Shown: piece by piece, positions 24,688 to 36,558 of the stretch
Numbering within the stretch: the first letter of the stretch is position 1
Layout: each line of letters starts with the position of its first letter
Source of the DNA: Zingiber officinale
Taxonomy: Eukaryota; Streptophyta; Magnoliopsida; Zingiberales; Zingiberaceae
Reading direction: 5' to 3'
Assembly: GCF_018446385.1 (NCBI RefSeq)
Contig: NC_056001.1
Span: 8,327,600-8,391,599 of the forward strand
DNA: 64,000 bases
Notes under the pieces: generated by a model
What the model saw: only the letters and a program-made list of their open reading frames with translations
What the model was told of the DNA's origin: nothing
Databases searched by the model: none
Translations under genes and position numbers: made by a program

Positions 24688-25705
24688 CTGTTGGAAGCAA
24701 TCTTGAGGGTCTGGTGTGACTGTGAGTTTTAATGTTTGGGCAAAAAATTTAAGTTAGGTTTACCCATGTATTTGAGTTATGCAGGTTTGTAGGATACACA
24801 TATAATTTAGCTTGATGACTTCAGATCAGGTGAAGGATGACTATGCTCGTGAGGATTCGTAAAGAATTTAGACCAAGTTGGGATAAGGGAATATGAAAAT
24901 ACTGTGACACTTCGGAGAAGAAGGCTAGGATGGGAAAACAAAGTCTATTCAATAAGTGACTTTATAAAAAAGTCACGAAGCTAGGAAGAGGGCGATCACT
25001 ACACTTTGAGATCACTATGCAATGATTAGCAGGAATCCTATAGGTCACCCTTATTCGTTCTGACTCATCGCCATTAAAATCCAATTCAATGGACTACCAA
25101 GCAGTAGAAGACAACTACGCCACCATCGAGAGATACAATACAGGGCAATAAAAGCTACAACTCGGGGCTAGATGACTGACAGTTGATTGAAGCAGAAGCT
25201 GCAGATGAAGAACAAGACAACTTACTAAAAGGTGGGACATGGAGCACTAGAAGACAAAGAAGATGAAAATGGCAGAAACAGAAATAAGGATTACACGATA
25301 AAGGCAACGACATTACTCTGTAACGTAATATAGCTTTGCTCACTCGACTATGACTATCGGATCCCTGCAATCATAAAGGTGGGATAGACTTCCAGTCGCT
25401 CGATTGAGCACATGGATCAAACTAAATATCGATAATCATTGCGATATAGATAATGTTTCACCTTTTATACAGATGATCACATCACCTTAATGAGATGCAA
25501 AATAAGAGGTATACTAGCGCATTTCAAATTTAAAGATTGAGATAGATTGTGCATGGTACATATTCAATAAGCATAGTCGCATTTATTGCAGATGTCGTCT
25601 AAAACACACATGATATTCGTCACGTTGCAGGAATAACCAGCATACTTGACTAACACAACAGTTCAGTCCGTCGGACTCATGCCTCCTTCGACCAGACTTA
25701 AAAGA
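24688..25705 (+). repeat. Degenerate LTR fragment
   Basis: Starts TGTTGGAAGCAATCTTGAGG and shares TGTTTGGGCAAA..TTTAAGTTAGGTTTA with the LTR at 63247. The right boundary is lost before the solo LTR at 25711. No coding frame of interest lies here. Confidence 0.5.
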
Positions 25706-26242
25706 GAGACTATTAAGACCGGTTGAGCTAGAGGGGGGTGAATGACTCACTTCGATTTCTTGGTTAACTTGATGTTGCACAACAGAAATTTGAAGGTAAT
25801 GCTAACTCCTTGTATTTACTTGGTATCCACCTCCTTGAGGTGACTAATCCAAAGGTCCACACTAGGGATGCAAACGAATCGAGCCGGCTCGCGAGCTTTT
25901 CGAGCCGGTTCGAATAATATTTGATTCGTATTCGAAATTATCGAGCTCGAGCCGAACTCGAACATGTTCAATAATGTTTTCGAGCTGAATTCGAATACTT
26001 AATAATTTGTTCGAGTGTTCGCGAGCCGCTTGCGAGCTTTTATTTAATTTATTATATATATATATTTTTTAGATAACTGAAAAATGAATAATGATTAATG
26101 GGTTATATTTTAATATGTTATTGGGTTAATGGGTTAAAGGGTTAAGTGATTACCTATCCATTAGTATTTGTACATTTCCACTACCAGTATATAATCTAAC
26201 TAATAACCCTAATGTTTACAAAACCTAGCCCCGCTTCGAGTT

Positions 26243-26520
26243 TTTTTTCCCTTCGACGCCGCCGCTGCCCGCTGCAAACATCAACGAGTGGATATGTGGA
26301 AGGAGATAGCCCTGCTTCTAGTTTTTTCCCTTCGACGCCGCCGCTGCCCGCTGCAAACATCAACGAGTGGATCAGTGGAAGAAGATAACCCTGCTTCCAA
26401 TTTTTTCCCTTCGACACCGCCGCTGCCCGCTGCAAACATCAAAGAGTGGATTAGTGGAAGGAGATAGCCATGCTTCCAGTTTTTTCCCTTCGACGCCGCC
26501 GCTGTAAACATCAACGACTG
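26243..26520 (+). repeat. 79-bp minisatellite in the hAT 5' region
   Basis: Units begin with a T-run and CCCTTCGACGCCGCCGCTG at about 26243, 26322, 26401 and 26480, an exact 79-bp period. The fourth copy is shortened. The reverse strand gives open but repetitive frames that are not genes. Confidence 0.9.
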
Positions 26521-27262
26521 GAAGGAGGTTGAAGGCGACGAGTCGACCATAGAAAGTTGAGAGTAGAATCACATTGAGGACTCGAGGTCGTGTGATCGTG
26601 CTTCTAGTGGTCGGGAACTCGAGATCTAAAGAGTGGAGATCATACGAAAGCTTCTTTTCTACTTCAACGTTCTTCATCAACGAAAATTTGAAATGTAAGT
26701 TCCTTTTTTTCTCTTCACAATCTCTATTTTATTTACTGTTTGTTTTAATCTGAATATTCATTTTATTTCGTGATGAAATAGAAGCTGCTCGTGTGAACAT
26801 GCTTCTAGTGGCCGGTAACTTGGGATCTAAAGAGTGGAGACCACACATGAGTTTCTTTCTCTACCTCAAGCCCTCAACATTCTAATCAGAGGAAATCTAA
26901 AAAGTAAGTCTCTTTTTTCTTTTCTCAACATTTCTTTGTTTTTTTTTTGTTGAAGCATAGAATTACTCTAGTTCTGTAAGAATCTGTATCATTCTTAGTT
27001 TTTTTTTTTAATTTTCTTTTAGAAGAAATTACTTCTTGTTGTTTTAATCTGCCTGCTCATTTTATTTCTCGAAGAAACAGAAGCTATTAGATATTGTTTT
27101 CAATGGAATAGTATTGATTTTGATAAGTTTTCAAGTTTATAGTTTTGCACATTTAAGTAGAGTAATGTTTGTTTCCATGAAATTTATTTGAGAAAATTTA
27201 TTCCTTGATCTTGAAGATATGTTAATTTCATAGGATAATTTCTCTTTCAATCTTCAAAGAAT

Positions 27263-29321
27263 ATGGCTGATTTTGCTCCAGCGACAAATTCAGCTATTCA
27301 AGTTTCGTTAGATTCAAATGAAATCCCAGAACAGATAAGGGATAAAGGGGATAGTGTGAATAATAATGCGACTGGGGATAATAATTTAAGTCCTAAGTTA
27401 AAAAACAAAAGAGATCTCTTGTATGGTCAGAAATGATTGAGGTTGAGGATCCAAAAGGTGATAAGTATAAGTGCAAACACTGTCAACTATTCCTTGCAAA
27501 AATGAAGACAGGTACTACAACATACTTAAAACGACACTTGGATCATTATGCTAAACACTTAGAGTCTAAAAAGAAACTTAAAGATAAACTCAAACAACAA
27601 CAACTATTGTTAGGATTTGAAAGTGTTGATACAACTATGCCACCTTTGTTACATGATGGAAAATTTTATATGGAACGCATGAAAGAAGCAGCTGCCTCAT
27701 GAATTTTAATGCATGAACATCCATTTACATTATTAGAAGAAGAAGGTTTTAATATGTTTTGTAGACGTGGAATGCCTGAGTGGACTCGTATATCACGAAC
27801 AACAGGAAAAAAGAGTTGTTTTGCAATATATGAAGCCGAGACGAAAAAATTACATAGTTTGCTGAAAAATGTAACAAAGATCAGTCTCACAACAGATTTG
27901 TGGAAGTTAAAAAATCAAAAAATAGAGTACATGGTTATCACTGGTCATTGGATTGACTCTTCTTGGAAATTGAATAAACGTGTTCTCAATTTTTTTAATA
28001 TACCTCCTCCACGTGGTGGTCCTCAAATTTCAGATACCCTTCTTAAGTGTGCAAGGACATGGGAGATTGAAAATAAAATATATACTGTTTCTGTTGATAA
28101 TGCGAGTGCTAATGATGCTGCAATTAAATATATGAAGGAAGATTTCTTGAAATAAATAACAATCTGATTTATGGGGGAAAATTATTCCATGTTCGATGTT
28201 GTGCACATATTTTAAATCTTATAGCTCAGGATGGTCTCAATGAAATTAAGGATATTATTCATGTCATTCATCAAAGTGTGGATTTCATTAGAAGAACAGA
28301 TGCTAGACTCATTCAATTTGCTGATATTGTGAAGCAATTGAAGTTACAAGAAAGAAAATTGGTTGATGATTGTAAAACAAGATGGAATTCAACTTATGAG
28401 ATGTTGAGAACAACAATTGCTTTCAAAGAAGTTTTTCCAAGATTTAAAGATCGGGAACCTAACTATGTTCATTGTCCAACAGAATCTGATTGAGAGAAAT
28501 TGCTTAAAGTATTTTCAGTTTTGAAAGTTTTTTATCAAGCAACCAAAATTATTTCTGGAAGTGAGTATCCTACTACCAACCTTTTTCTAAATGAAGTTTA
28601 TCGAGTAAAATTAATCTTGGATGAGAAATCTTGTGATGAAGAAGAGTTTATTAGAAAAATGGTGCAAAAAATGAAGGAAAAGTTTGATAAATATTGGGGT
28701 GAATGCAATTTATTAATGGCTGTTGGTTCAGTTTTGGATCCTAGATGCAAAATGCGATTACTTGAATTCACTTTTCCTAAACTTTATAACACATTTGAAT
28801 CAGAGAGTAATATTAGAGAGTTCCAAAAGCATTTGTATGCAATTTATAAAGAATATGCAGATGCAGGAATTGAAAATCTTCAAGGATCGAAATCCAATTC
28901 TGAATCTCAATCTAGCAACATCTCAACTCAAAATATTAGAGAGCAAGCTACCTTTTCTTCTGGATGGTCGGAGTTCTCATCTTATTTAAAAGAAATTGAA
29001 ATGGTACAACCTGAAAAATCTAAGCTAGATGTGTATTTAGAGGAAGGGTGTCATAGGCATAATCCAAATGATGCATTTGATGCTCTTGGTTGGTGGAAGC
29101 TTAATACATACAAATTTCCAGTGTTGTCAACTTTGGCTAGAGATATATTAGCAATACCCATTACAACAGTAGCTTCAGAGGTAACCTTTAGTGCTGGAGG
29201 TCGTGTCATTGACAAGTATCGTACTTCTTTAGCTCCTGCAACAGTAGAAATGCTAATGTGTGGTGGAGATTGGTGTCGAAAACGACATGGAGTGACTAAA
29301 AAGACTAAGGTATGCCACTGA
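27263..29321 (+). pseudogene. hAT transposase (BED finger, RNase H-like core, hATC), broken
   Basis: The gene reads as a plant ZBED/RICESLEEPER-type hAT transposase. It has an ATG at 27263, a BED finger (CKHC...YLKRHLDH, about 27470-27550), a catalytic-region segment with SLTTDLW and SVDNASAND, CKTRWNSTYEM, and a C-terminal hAT dimerisation domain (YKFPVLSTLARDILAIP to AGGRVIDKYRTSL, about 29110-29280). Breaks are a frameshift just before 27433, TGA at 27700-27702, a frameshift near 28153, and TGA at 28491-28493. Both TGA codons sit where the family usually has Trp. It cannot encode a working transposase. Confidence 0.9.
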
Positions 29322-30239
29322 GATATTTTGCTTCTGTTTTTAGCTTCCAATCAGAAAGTTTATTTTAAAAAATAAATGATACATTTTATTCTTATTGTTG
29401 TAGGTTGAAAAACAACTTTTGACAATTGATTTGCCCATAGATTAAATGAATCATTTTAGGTTGAAATTTGAAAAATTAGTCATGCCACTAAGGTACAAGT
29501 TCAGTTTAATTTTTAGCCTTTTATATTTGAGTTTACTAACATGTGTTATATTTTATCTTAAGATGTTTTGCCAGATTGAAGAGGTGGAAGTATCAAACTT
29601 TTTTATTTTATGAAGCTTTTGTATATTTTGCTGAACTGAAATTGTTGGTTGCTGAACTGGGAAGGGATAGAAATACGAACTGTGAGTGTTAGTGTCTCAA
29701 TTCTCAAATGTAGTTTCTTATAATTGATGAAGTAGATAGAATATTATTGGAGGCTAACTTTGTGGAAGACATGAAGTAGATATTTAAACATTTACCAAAG
29801 GTATGCTATTTAGTTTCCTGGGCAGTCCTTACAAAAATGGCGCAAAGTTTGCATAAGATTTTTTTTAACATTACATGCATTGTTTGCTCATTCTTTAATA
29901 GAATATTTAGTCTCCAGCTAACACCAACTTAACATATAATAATAATATGCAGACAATGCAAATTTCTATATTTACAGTCACCGAGACTAAGCAGATTCTA
30001 TCTGCTTCAAACAATTGGTAGAAGTATTAGTTTTTGCTTGTTTTTATAATGACAGGTTGAAGATGGTAGATTGAAGCAGGGGTAGCAGCATGAACTTTTG
30101 TATTTTCATTAGTTTTGTATGTTTTTTAAACTGGGAAATGTAAGGGTGGAATGAAGATACAGAATGCAGATTGAAGCTGGGATAGATTGACTGACTGTAT
30201 GAACTTGTTATCTTCAGTTTTTGTTTGTTTTTCAAAACT

Positions 30240-30412
30240 CTGAAATTGATGTTGGGTGTTCTATGTTGGGTGTTGTATTTAAAACTTGTAATATGCAAAC
30301 GTGTGTTGGGTGTTGTATTTAAAACTTGTAATCTGCTAATGTTGGATGTTCTATGTTGGGTGTTGTATTTAAAACTTGTAATCTGCTAAATTTGGATGTT
30401 GGGTGTTGTATG
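30240..30412 (+). repeat. ~50-bp tandem repeat in the hAT 3' region
   Basis: Three units share TGTTGGGTGTTGTATTTAAA and ACTTGTAAT, with a shorter flanking repeat TGTTGGATGTTCTATG. Confidence 0.8.
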
Positions 30413-31957
30413 TTTCAAAACATAAGAACATCTTATATTTTATTATAAATTATTGAACTATCATTTTGTTTATTGGCCTTAGTTTTATGTTTATTGGCCT
30501 TAGTTTTTATTTCTCTATATTTATTTTATTTCTGTCCAAATTATTATTGGAATGGAAAATGGTGTTATATTAAATTTTTATTCTGTTTTTATATTTTTTT
30601 GATGTATTTATCATTTTATTTATTTTTTTTCTATTGCATTATAGTTTTAGTGTAAATGAAGCTATTTTGAATCATTGGAATAGCTCGAATTCAAGACATT
30701 TTAAGCTAAAGTTCGATTTAGTTCGAAACGAAGTTCGAATAATTCGAATCGAATTCGAATTCGAATTCATTTCGAATCGAGCTCGAGTCATGGTAATTAG
30801 TATTTTCGAACTTCGAATCGAATTCGAATAGTATACATATATTTCGAGCTCGAATCCGAATATTAATATTTTTATAATATTCGACTCGATTCGATTCGTT
30901 TGCACCCCTAGTCCACACTATGGTCACACTTTACACTATGAAACTTCTCCTTCTCAGATCAACACCGAAGGTGGAGAAATCTTATATAATAATCTACAAA
31001 TCTTCCTCTCAAAAGAACACTTCACAAGGAAGAAGAAGACAGGAGATTAGGATTTTGAGTACACCTTCTTTTTCTTTGAGTAACTTAAGATTGCAGCACT
31101 AGTGAGAGCTTGAGCACTGGTGAGAGCTTGAGCTTAAGCACTGGTGAGCAATGGAGAAAAATTGATCGCAATGGAACAGTGTCTAAAAACAAGATCCGAG
31201 AGCGTTCTTAAACTCTGCGAGAAGGAGTGTTTTTCTTGTCGTTTGTGAGTCTTAATCGATTAAGAAGTGATCTTAATCGATTACCCGATATTAATCGATT
31301 AGAGTAGTCAATTTGATGCATGTTTCATTTATGTGACTCCTCCAAATCACCTACCTAATTGATTAAGAGTAGGATAATCGACTAGATCATTCGATTAGGT
31401 ATTATTCTGTTTCGAGAAGAATGTCCCATAAGTGACTGAGCTAATTACTTAAGCTTCGAACAGAAGCATTCTGTTTGAAGCAAAAAGACACCGTAAGCGA
31501 TTGATCCAGTCGCTTACGGTGCCCTAATCGATTACCGTAATCAATTTGGAAACCTTCTGTTTCAAACAAAAGGTTGTTAAGCGATTGACCCACTCACTTA
31601 ACACTCTCTTAATCAATTAAGCATTTTTCTTAATCAATTAACATGCATTGCTTGTGCTGATTATCAATTACCTTGCCAAGAATCTTGTTCTCGACTTTCC
31701 TTGACTTCTTATGTCTTACATCCGGTCTTCCGACCTGCAAGGGCTTCTCCTGTGCCAAAGATCTGGTCCCCTGACCTCCTTAAACTTCTCTTGCCGTGCA
31801 TCCGACCTACAAGAGCTTCTCTTCCTAGGAATTCAATTCTCAACCTTCTTGGTCCTGCAAACTTGAACTCATATTAGATCCAATGTATTAGGCTAAACTT
31901 AAATAATCATCAATCATCAAAATTTCTTCCTTAGGGCATGATTGCACCAACAGAGAC

Positions 31958-32577
31958 TAGTGATATCAGAGATAATTAGAGGGTGCTACGTGGTTAAGGA
32001 GAAGTCAATAGTCTTGCTGAGGTGGAGGTCAAAGTCAATTGAAAGTCCAGGCCACCCCGACCTCGGGACCATCTCCGACTCCATGATGGCCCATACTCCA
32101 AGACCATCCCCGACTCCATGGTATTCCTAACACAGCGTCGGCCCCAACTCTGCGTCAGCCCCGACTCCATGCTACTCCCGACTCTGCGTCGTCCCCGACT
32201 TTGCACCACTCTTGGGTCTGAACAGGTTCTGTATCTGTATAGTTGCTTGTGGAAGATACGAACAATATAGTCATTTTATTCGGAGGAAGTGGGAAAATGT
32301 AGCCATTTATATCAAGAAACATGGGTAATATAAGCGGGAACACTGAGAACGTGAGGCATACTCACAACTCTATAAAAGGTCACCCGCTCCTACGGGCACA
32401 AGTATGCGCACATACAAATAAGCTTCTAGAAACCCTAAACTAATGTTCATCTTCTCCTTCATTCTCCCCTGTCAGAGAGTTAAGTATCTGAGTGGCTGCA
32501 CTGGGGAACTCCTGGTCGTCATTCTAACCCTCTCTTTCTGGTGTTCTCTCCCCATGCTCTGGCGGGTCTCTCTACAA
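31958..32577 (+). repeat. LTR-like sequence, copy 2
   Basis: Partner of 24046-24687: TGATATCAGAGATAATTAGA, GGTGCTACGTGGTTAAGGAG, CTCTATAAAAGGTC (TATA box), CATACAAATAAG and CTCTCCCCATGCTC. The left end abuts the GAGAC duplication of the solo LTR. Confidence 0.6.
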
Positions 32578-34317
32578 GTCCTTGCTATGTCAAGCTGAAC
32601 AATGACAAAGTTAGCATTAACACCAACTCACTGATGGCTCGTTCTTTGGTAATCTCAGACAGGATCTATCAGAATTCAAGAAAAGATGAAGCTGGTTGGA
32701 GTTTGTCTTCTTATTAATGACCACTTCTTCTTGTCCCAAAAGGATATGATCCTTTAATATCTCACTACATTTGAAAAATATTCTGAAGAAAGGTTTATAT
32801 ATCTCTTAAAAACTTCCAATTAAGATTCTATTGTCATTAATAAACTAGGTTTTTTACGTACTCTAGTATTTCAAAAAGGTTCGACATGAAGGAGGAACAT
32901 CTAATGAGATCCAGGTTTCTTGAGAAATATGAAGAAGGGGCACAAATCAATCAGACTTTATTCGATTACACTCCTCAATCTGACTTAAATGAGATATTTG
33001 ATGGGATCCAAGTTTCCTCAATCTCACGGATCCAGGTTTCCCAAGCAATATGAAGAAGAGGAGACTTCACCATTAATCAGATTTCTTTCGATTACACTCC
33101 TTAGTCCGACTTTGATCAAGAGACATCTGATGGGTTCCAAGTTTCCCAAGTAATATTAAGAAGTGGAGACTTAACCATTTGATTACACTGTTCATACTGA
33201 CTTGAAGGAGGGACATCTGATATGATTTAGATTTTTCGAGCAATATAGTCGACGTCCATTGGGCAATATGACCAAGTCCTCCTAAGCAATATAGTTGAGG
33301 CCTGCAGAGCAATATAGCTAAGCCCACCAAGCAATATGGCCAAATCCTCCCGAGCAATATGGCTAAGGATCGCCGAGCATTATGGCAAAGTCTTGCTAAG
33401 TAACATGGCTAAGTCCTCCGGAGCAATATGGTTGAGGTATGCTGGCCAATATGGCTAAGCCCCACCGAGCAATATGGCCAAGTCCTATCGAGCAATATAG
33501 CCAAATCCTCCTGAGCAATATAGCTAAGGTACGTTGAGCAATATGATTAAGCTTCGCAGAGTAATATGGCCAAGTCCTCCCGGGTAATATGGTCGAGGAC
33601 CGTAGAGCAATATGGTCAAGTCCTGCCGAGCAATATAGCTAAGTTCCACCTAGTATCGGAGATATCTTCTATCGAGCATTAGAGGCTTCAAAGTTTCTAG
33701 TTGAAAATATGTGGCGACCAATGAATGGAGAAGTGAGTAGTGGGTGTCAGATCTGGTTCCCTTGATGTCTTTCTCCCCATACGTGGTGATCAATGAATAG
33801 AGAAATGAGTAGTGGGTGTCAAATCTGATTCCATTGATGTCTTCCTCCCATATGTGATGATCAATGAATGGAGAAGTGAGTAATGAGTGTCAAATTTGGT
33901 TCCTTTGTTGCATTCCTCCTGATACATGGTAATCAATAAATGAAGAAGCGAGTATTGGTTTGTTAGAAGTCTTGTCTCCACTGACTCATGCAGGAAGAAG
34001 TGAAAAGCACAAAAAAATCCTATATGAAGATGCTTTTTTGACGACTATATAAACATTAGGTGAGGTAAGTCATGAGATAGGTTGGTTCTCTTATTCCTTC
34101 AGGCGGAGGGATTCTTCTCCCCTAAACTCTCTTATTCTTCTTTTACTTTTTCCTCCTTCCGTATTAGCGACTGATTTAAATATCAGAGGGGCATGCCGAT
34201 AAGCCGACCTAAGCCTTAACTTATGTTATCTCTCAGGGTATTAGATTTTCCGAGTTGAAAGCTAATATAACTTTCTAGAAAAGAGAAATCCGAGCTGAAA
34301 AAGAAACCATCAAAAGT
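32578..34317 (+). repeat. Probable gypsy-type LTR with minisatellites, boundaries unclear
   Basis: The 3' part (about 34040-34280) has GACTATATAAAC (TATA), a pyrimidine-rich leader and GAGGGGCATGCCGATAAGCC, the look of R/U5 in gypsy LTRs. Upstream are about 20 degenerate ~24-bp units of GAGCAATATGGCCAAGTCC (33240-33660) and four ~75-bp units containing GATCAATGAATGGAGAAGTG (33700-33960). No internal coding sequence is attached. Confidence 0.5.
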
Positions 34318-34778
34318 AATTAGGAGTTTTTTTAATGGAGGCATTGTCGTCTTACTATTATTTATCTAATGTGTTAAATTTATACATCCCGCACTTCATG
34401 CGGTAGGAAAAGATTAAAAACCAAGGGTTCAAACACAAAATTTGTTAATTTATGATCAATCAAAACTGATTTTAGATGAGTAATCCAACTAAAAAAAAAA
34501 CTAAAATTATGATTGAAAATAAATATATTCTTCACACATGATATAAATTTAATGTGAAAAAAAGAGTAAAATTAAATAAGATTAAATACAAAGATGTTCT
34601 TCACCCATGACATATAATCTAATAATACTTATAATAAAATTTAATACTTGTTTAAAATGTAATTGATAGCCTTTACAATATAAATAAATTTAATATTCTT
34701 ATATGGTAGTCAAGGATATAGGTCCAAATAAGATAATTATCCTGGTTAATGATAAATTGTTAAATGTGTATATTATGA
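34318..34778 (+). repeat. Fourth copy of the 0.9 kb repeat, left part
   Basis: It matches the tandem units at 19691-23365 from ATTAGGAGTTTTTTTAATGG to TAAATGTGTATATTATGA, where the CACTA element begins. The sequence resumes at 40871 with TGATCAAATATAAAG. Confidence 0.88.
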
Positions 34779-35119
34779 CACTATAAAAATTTTCTAGTTT
34801 ATCGATGGAAGATACTGATGGAATGATATTACTCGGTATATATTCGATATTACCGACGGAAATTGATTTTGGTTGGAAATCAAATTTCTTTTTCGTTGTT
34901 ACCGATCGAATCATATTTTCGTCGATAATTACTGATCGAATTCTAAATTCCATTGGTAATTACCGACGAAAATAGAATTCTGTCGATAACCCCGAAATTA
35001 TTAGGGCACGGGTGCCCTTCCTCTCGCTCGTGCGTCTATGTCTCTCCGGCGGCATTTCTTCTCTCTGGTGACGATTTCTCCATGTAATCTTCTTCTGTCA
35101 TTTTTTACCTATTTTCCCG

Positions 35120-35840
35120 ATCTTCGACGCCTGCCATTGTACCCGCCGCCAGGTGTGGCGGAGTTTTCTCCTGCTAGCAATTGACTGCGGCATGTCTGGC
35201 TGCCAGCAAATGGTTAGCGGCCTGAAACACCGCCAGCATGAGGTTAGAGGTCAGAAACGCCGCTAGCACATGACTGGAGGCCTGCATAATCACCAGCATG
35301 CGGCTGGCAGCCGGAAACGACTAGCAGTGTTTCTGGTCGCCAGCTGCATGCTGGTAGTTGTGCAGGCGGCCAGCCACGTGCTGGCGACATTTCATATCGC
35401 CAGCTACGTGCTAGCGGTGTTTCCGATCGCCAACTGCGTACTGGAGGCGTTTTCGGCTGCCAGTTGCTTGCTGGCGGCTGTGCAGGTCACCAGCACATGG
35501 CTGACGGCGTGTTTAGCTGCCAGGTATGTGCTAGCAGCTGTCCAGCTGCCAACCACATGCTAGAGGTTGTCCGGCCGCTAGCCGTGTGCTAGTGGAATGT
35601 CCGACCGCCAATCGAGTGCCCGGCTGCCAGCCGTGTGCTAGCAGTTGTACCGCCCGCCAGCACGCGGGTGGTGGCTGTGCCGACCGCTAACTGTTGGTTG
35701 GCTGTCAACCGCTAACTGTTGGCCGCGCCACCTATTGGCAGCGTGGTTGCCCACCACTTGTTGGATGCAGTTGGTCGCGTGGCCATCCACCACCTGTTAG
35801 ATGTGGCTGACTGCGTGCTCATCCGTTAGCTTGTGGCCGT
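35120..35840. repeat. GC-rich array of inverted CAGC/GCTG motifs in the CACTA element
   Basis: About 20 degenerate units of 30-38 bp combine CGCCAGC and (after 5-8 bases) GCTGGCGG or GCTAGCGG, with TGTTTCCGG or TGTGCAGG spacers. Composition contrasts sharply with the AT-rich element around it. The open frame at 35270-35563 merely reflects the repeat. Confidence 0.75.
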
Positions 35841-36558
35841 GAGCATGTACGATCATCAACCTTTTGCAAAATTTCAAACTAATTTTAGTTAAATTTTTGT
35901 TGTAATTGTTTCTATTTAATTTTAGCTAATTCTTATTTTTTTTTTTGTAGTGTACTGTATCTGCTACTCTTTTCCGGTTAGACTACTCTCTTCATGTATA
36001 ATTTTTAAACAATACATTTACATATATGCTATATTAAATAGTTGACATCTTGATGGTGATTCGTAGGTTAGCAGTACATATATGTTTTATGGTGATTGTT
36101 ATGCTTTATGGTAATTGTTATGTTTGTGTAAATTTATGCTTTAGATAGTTGACATCTTGATTTTAATAATATGAGTATTAAACATGTTAAGTGATTGAGT
36201 TACATAGTTCTCAACATATTACCCAATTTGGAGATGCACATACTTGTGTAAGGGATGTAACTAAGTGCGATCACCCTAGGACAAGTGTTCTATTGAAATT
36301 TTAAATGGACAAGAATATTTAATATCTTCTGAAAGAACTAAAGTTTTCTTAATTTATATTTTATATTTGATTGCTTTATTTAAGCTTAAATCAAATTGTA
36401 CAAGTTTAATAGTGTTATAAATTGTATTCTTATTAGGTGACATTGTTTATGATCAACATGTTTCAATGCAATCAATGGTTCACGATGCGATGAATGATAT
36501 AGTTGAATATTCCAATATAGATTAAATACTAACACTTGAATATCAATAACTATCTGAA

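Larger units (their letters stand above)
25863..30910 (+). mobile_element. Full-length hAT DNA transposon, TSD GTCCACAC
   Basis: Ends are TAGGGATGCAAACGAATCGAG at the left and the complement of TAGGGGTGCAAACGAATCGA at the right, with the 8-bp duplication GTCCACAC at 25855-25862 and 30911-30918. Subterminal regions (25870-26040 and 30680-30900) are packed with TTCGAAT and GAGCTCGA motifs, typical transposase-binding repeats. The 5048-bp element carries one broken transposase gene. Confidence 0.95.
25711..31952 (-). mobile_element. Solo copia-type LTR, reverse orientation, split by a hAT element; TSD GAGAC
   Basis: Plus-strand ends are TATTAAGACCGG (an altered TG start) and TTGCACCAACA, flanked by GAGAC at 25706-25710 and 31953-31957. 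Subtracting the nested hAT element and its duplication leaves about 1186 bp, one LTR length, with no gag or pol. The U5 motif CTAGAGGGGGGTGAAT lies near 25729-25744. Palindromes of the TTAATCGATTAA type cluster at 31250-31640. Confidence 0.85.

Noticed and set aside
26196-26680. Overlapping minus-strand frames of 79-102 codons
   Set aside because: Generated by the 79-bp minisatellite, with the same peptide repeated in different frames.
24046-32577. One complete LTR retrotransposon bounded by the two related LTR-like copies
   Set aside because: No primer site, gag or pol is found between them once nested insertions are removed, and the outer ends and TSD cannot be matched.
35270-35563. 97-codon frame in the CACTA leader
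   Set aside because: Reads the CGCCAGC repeat array; no family resemblance.
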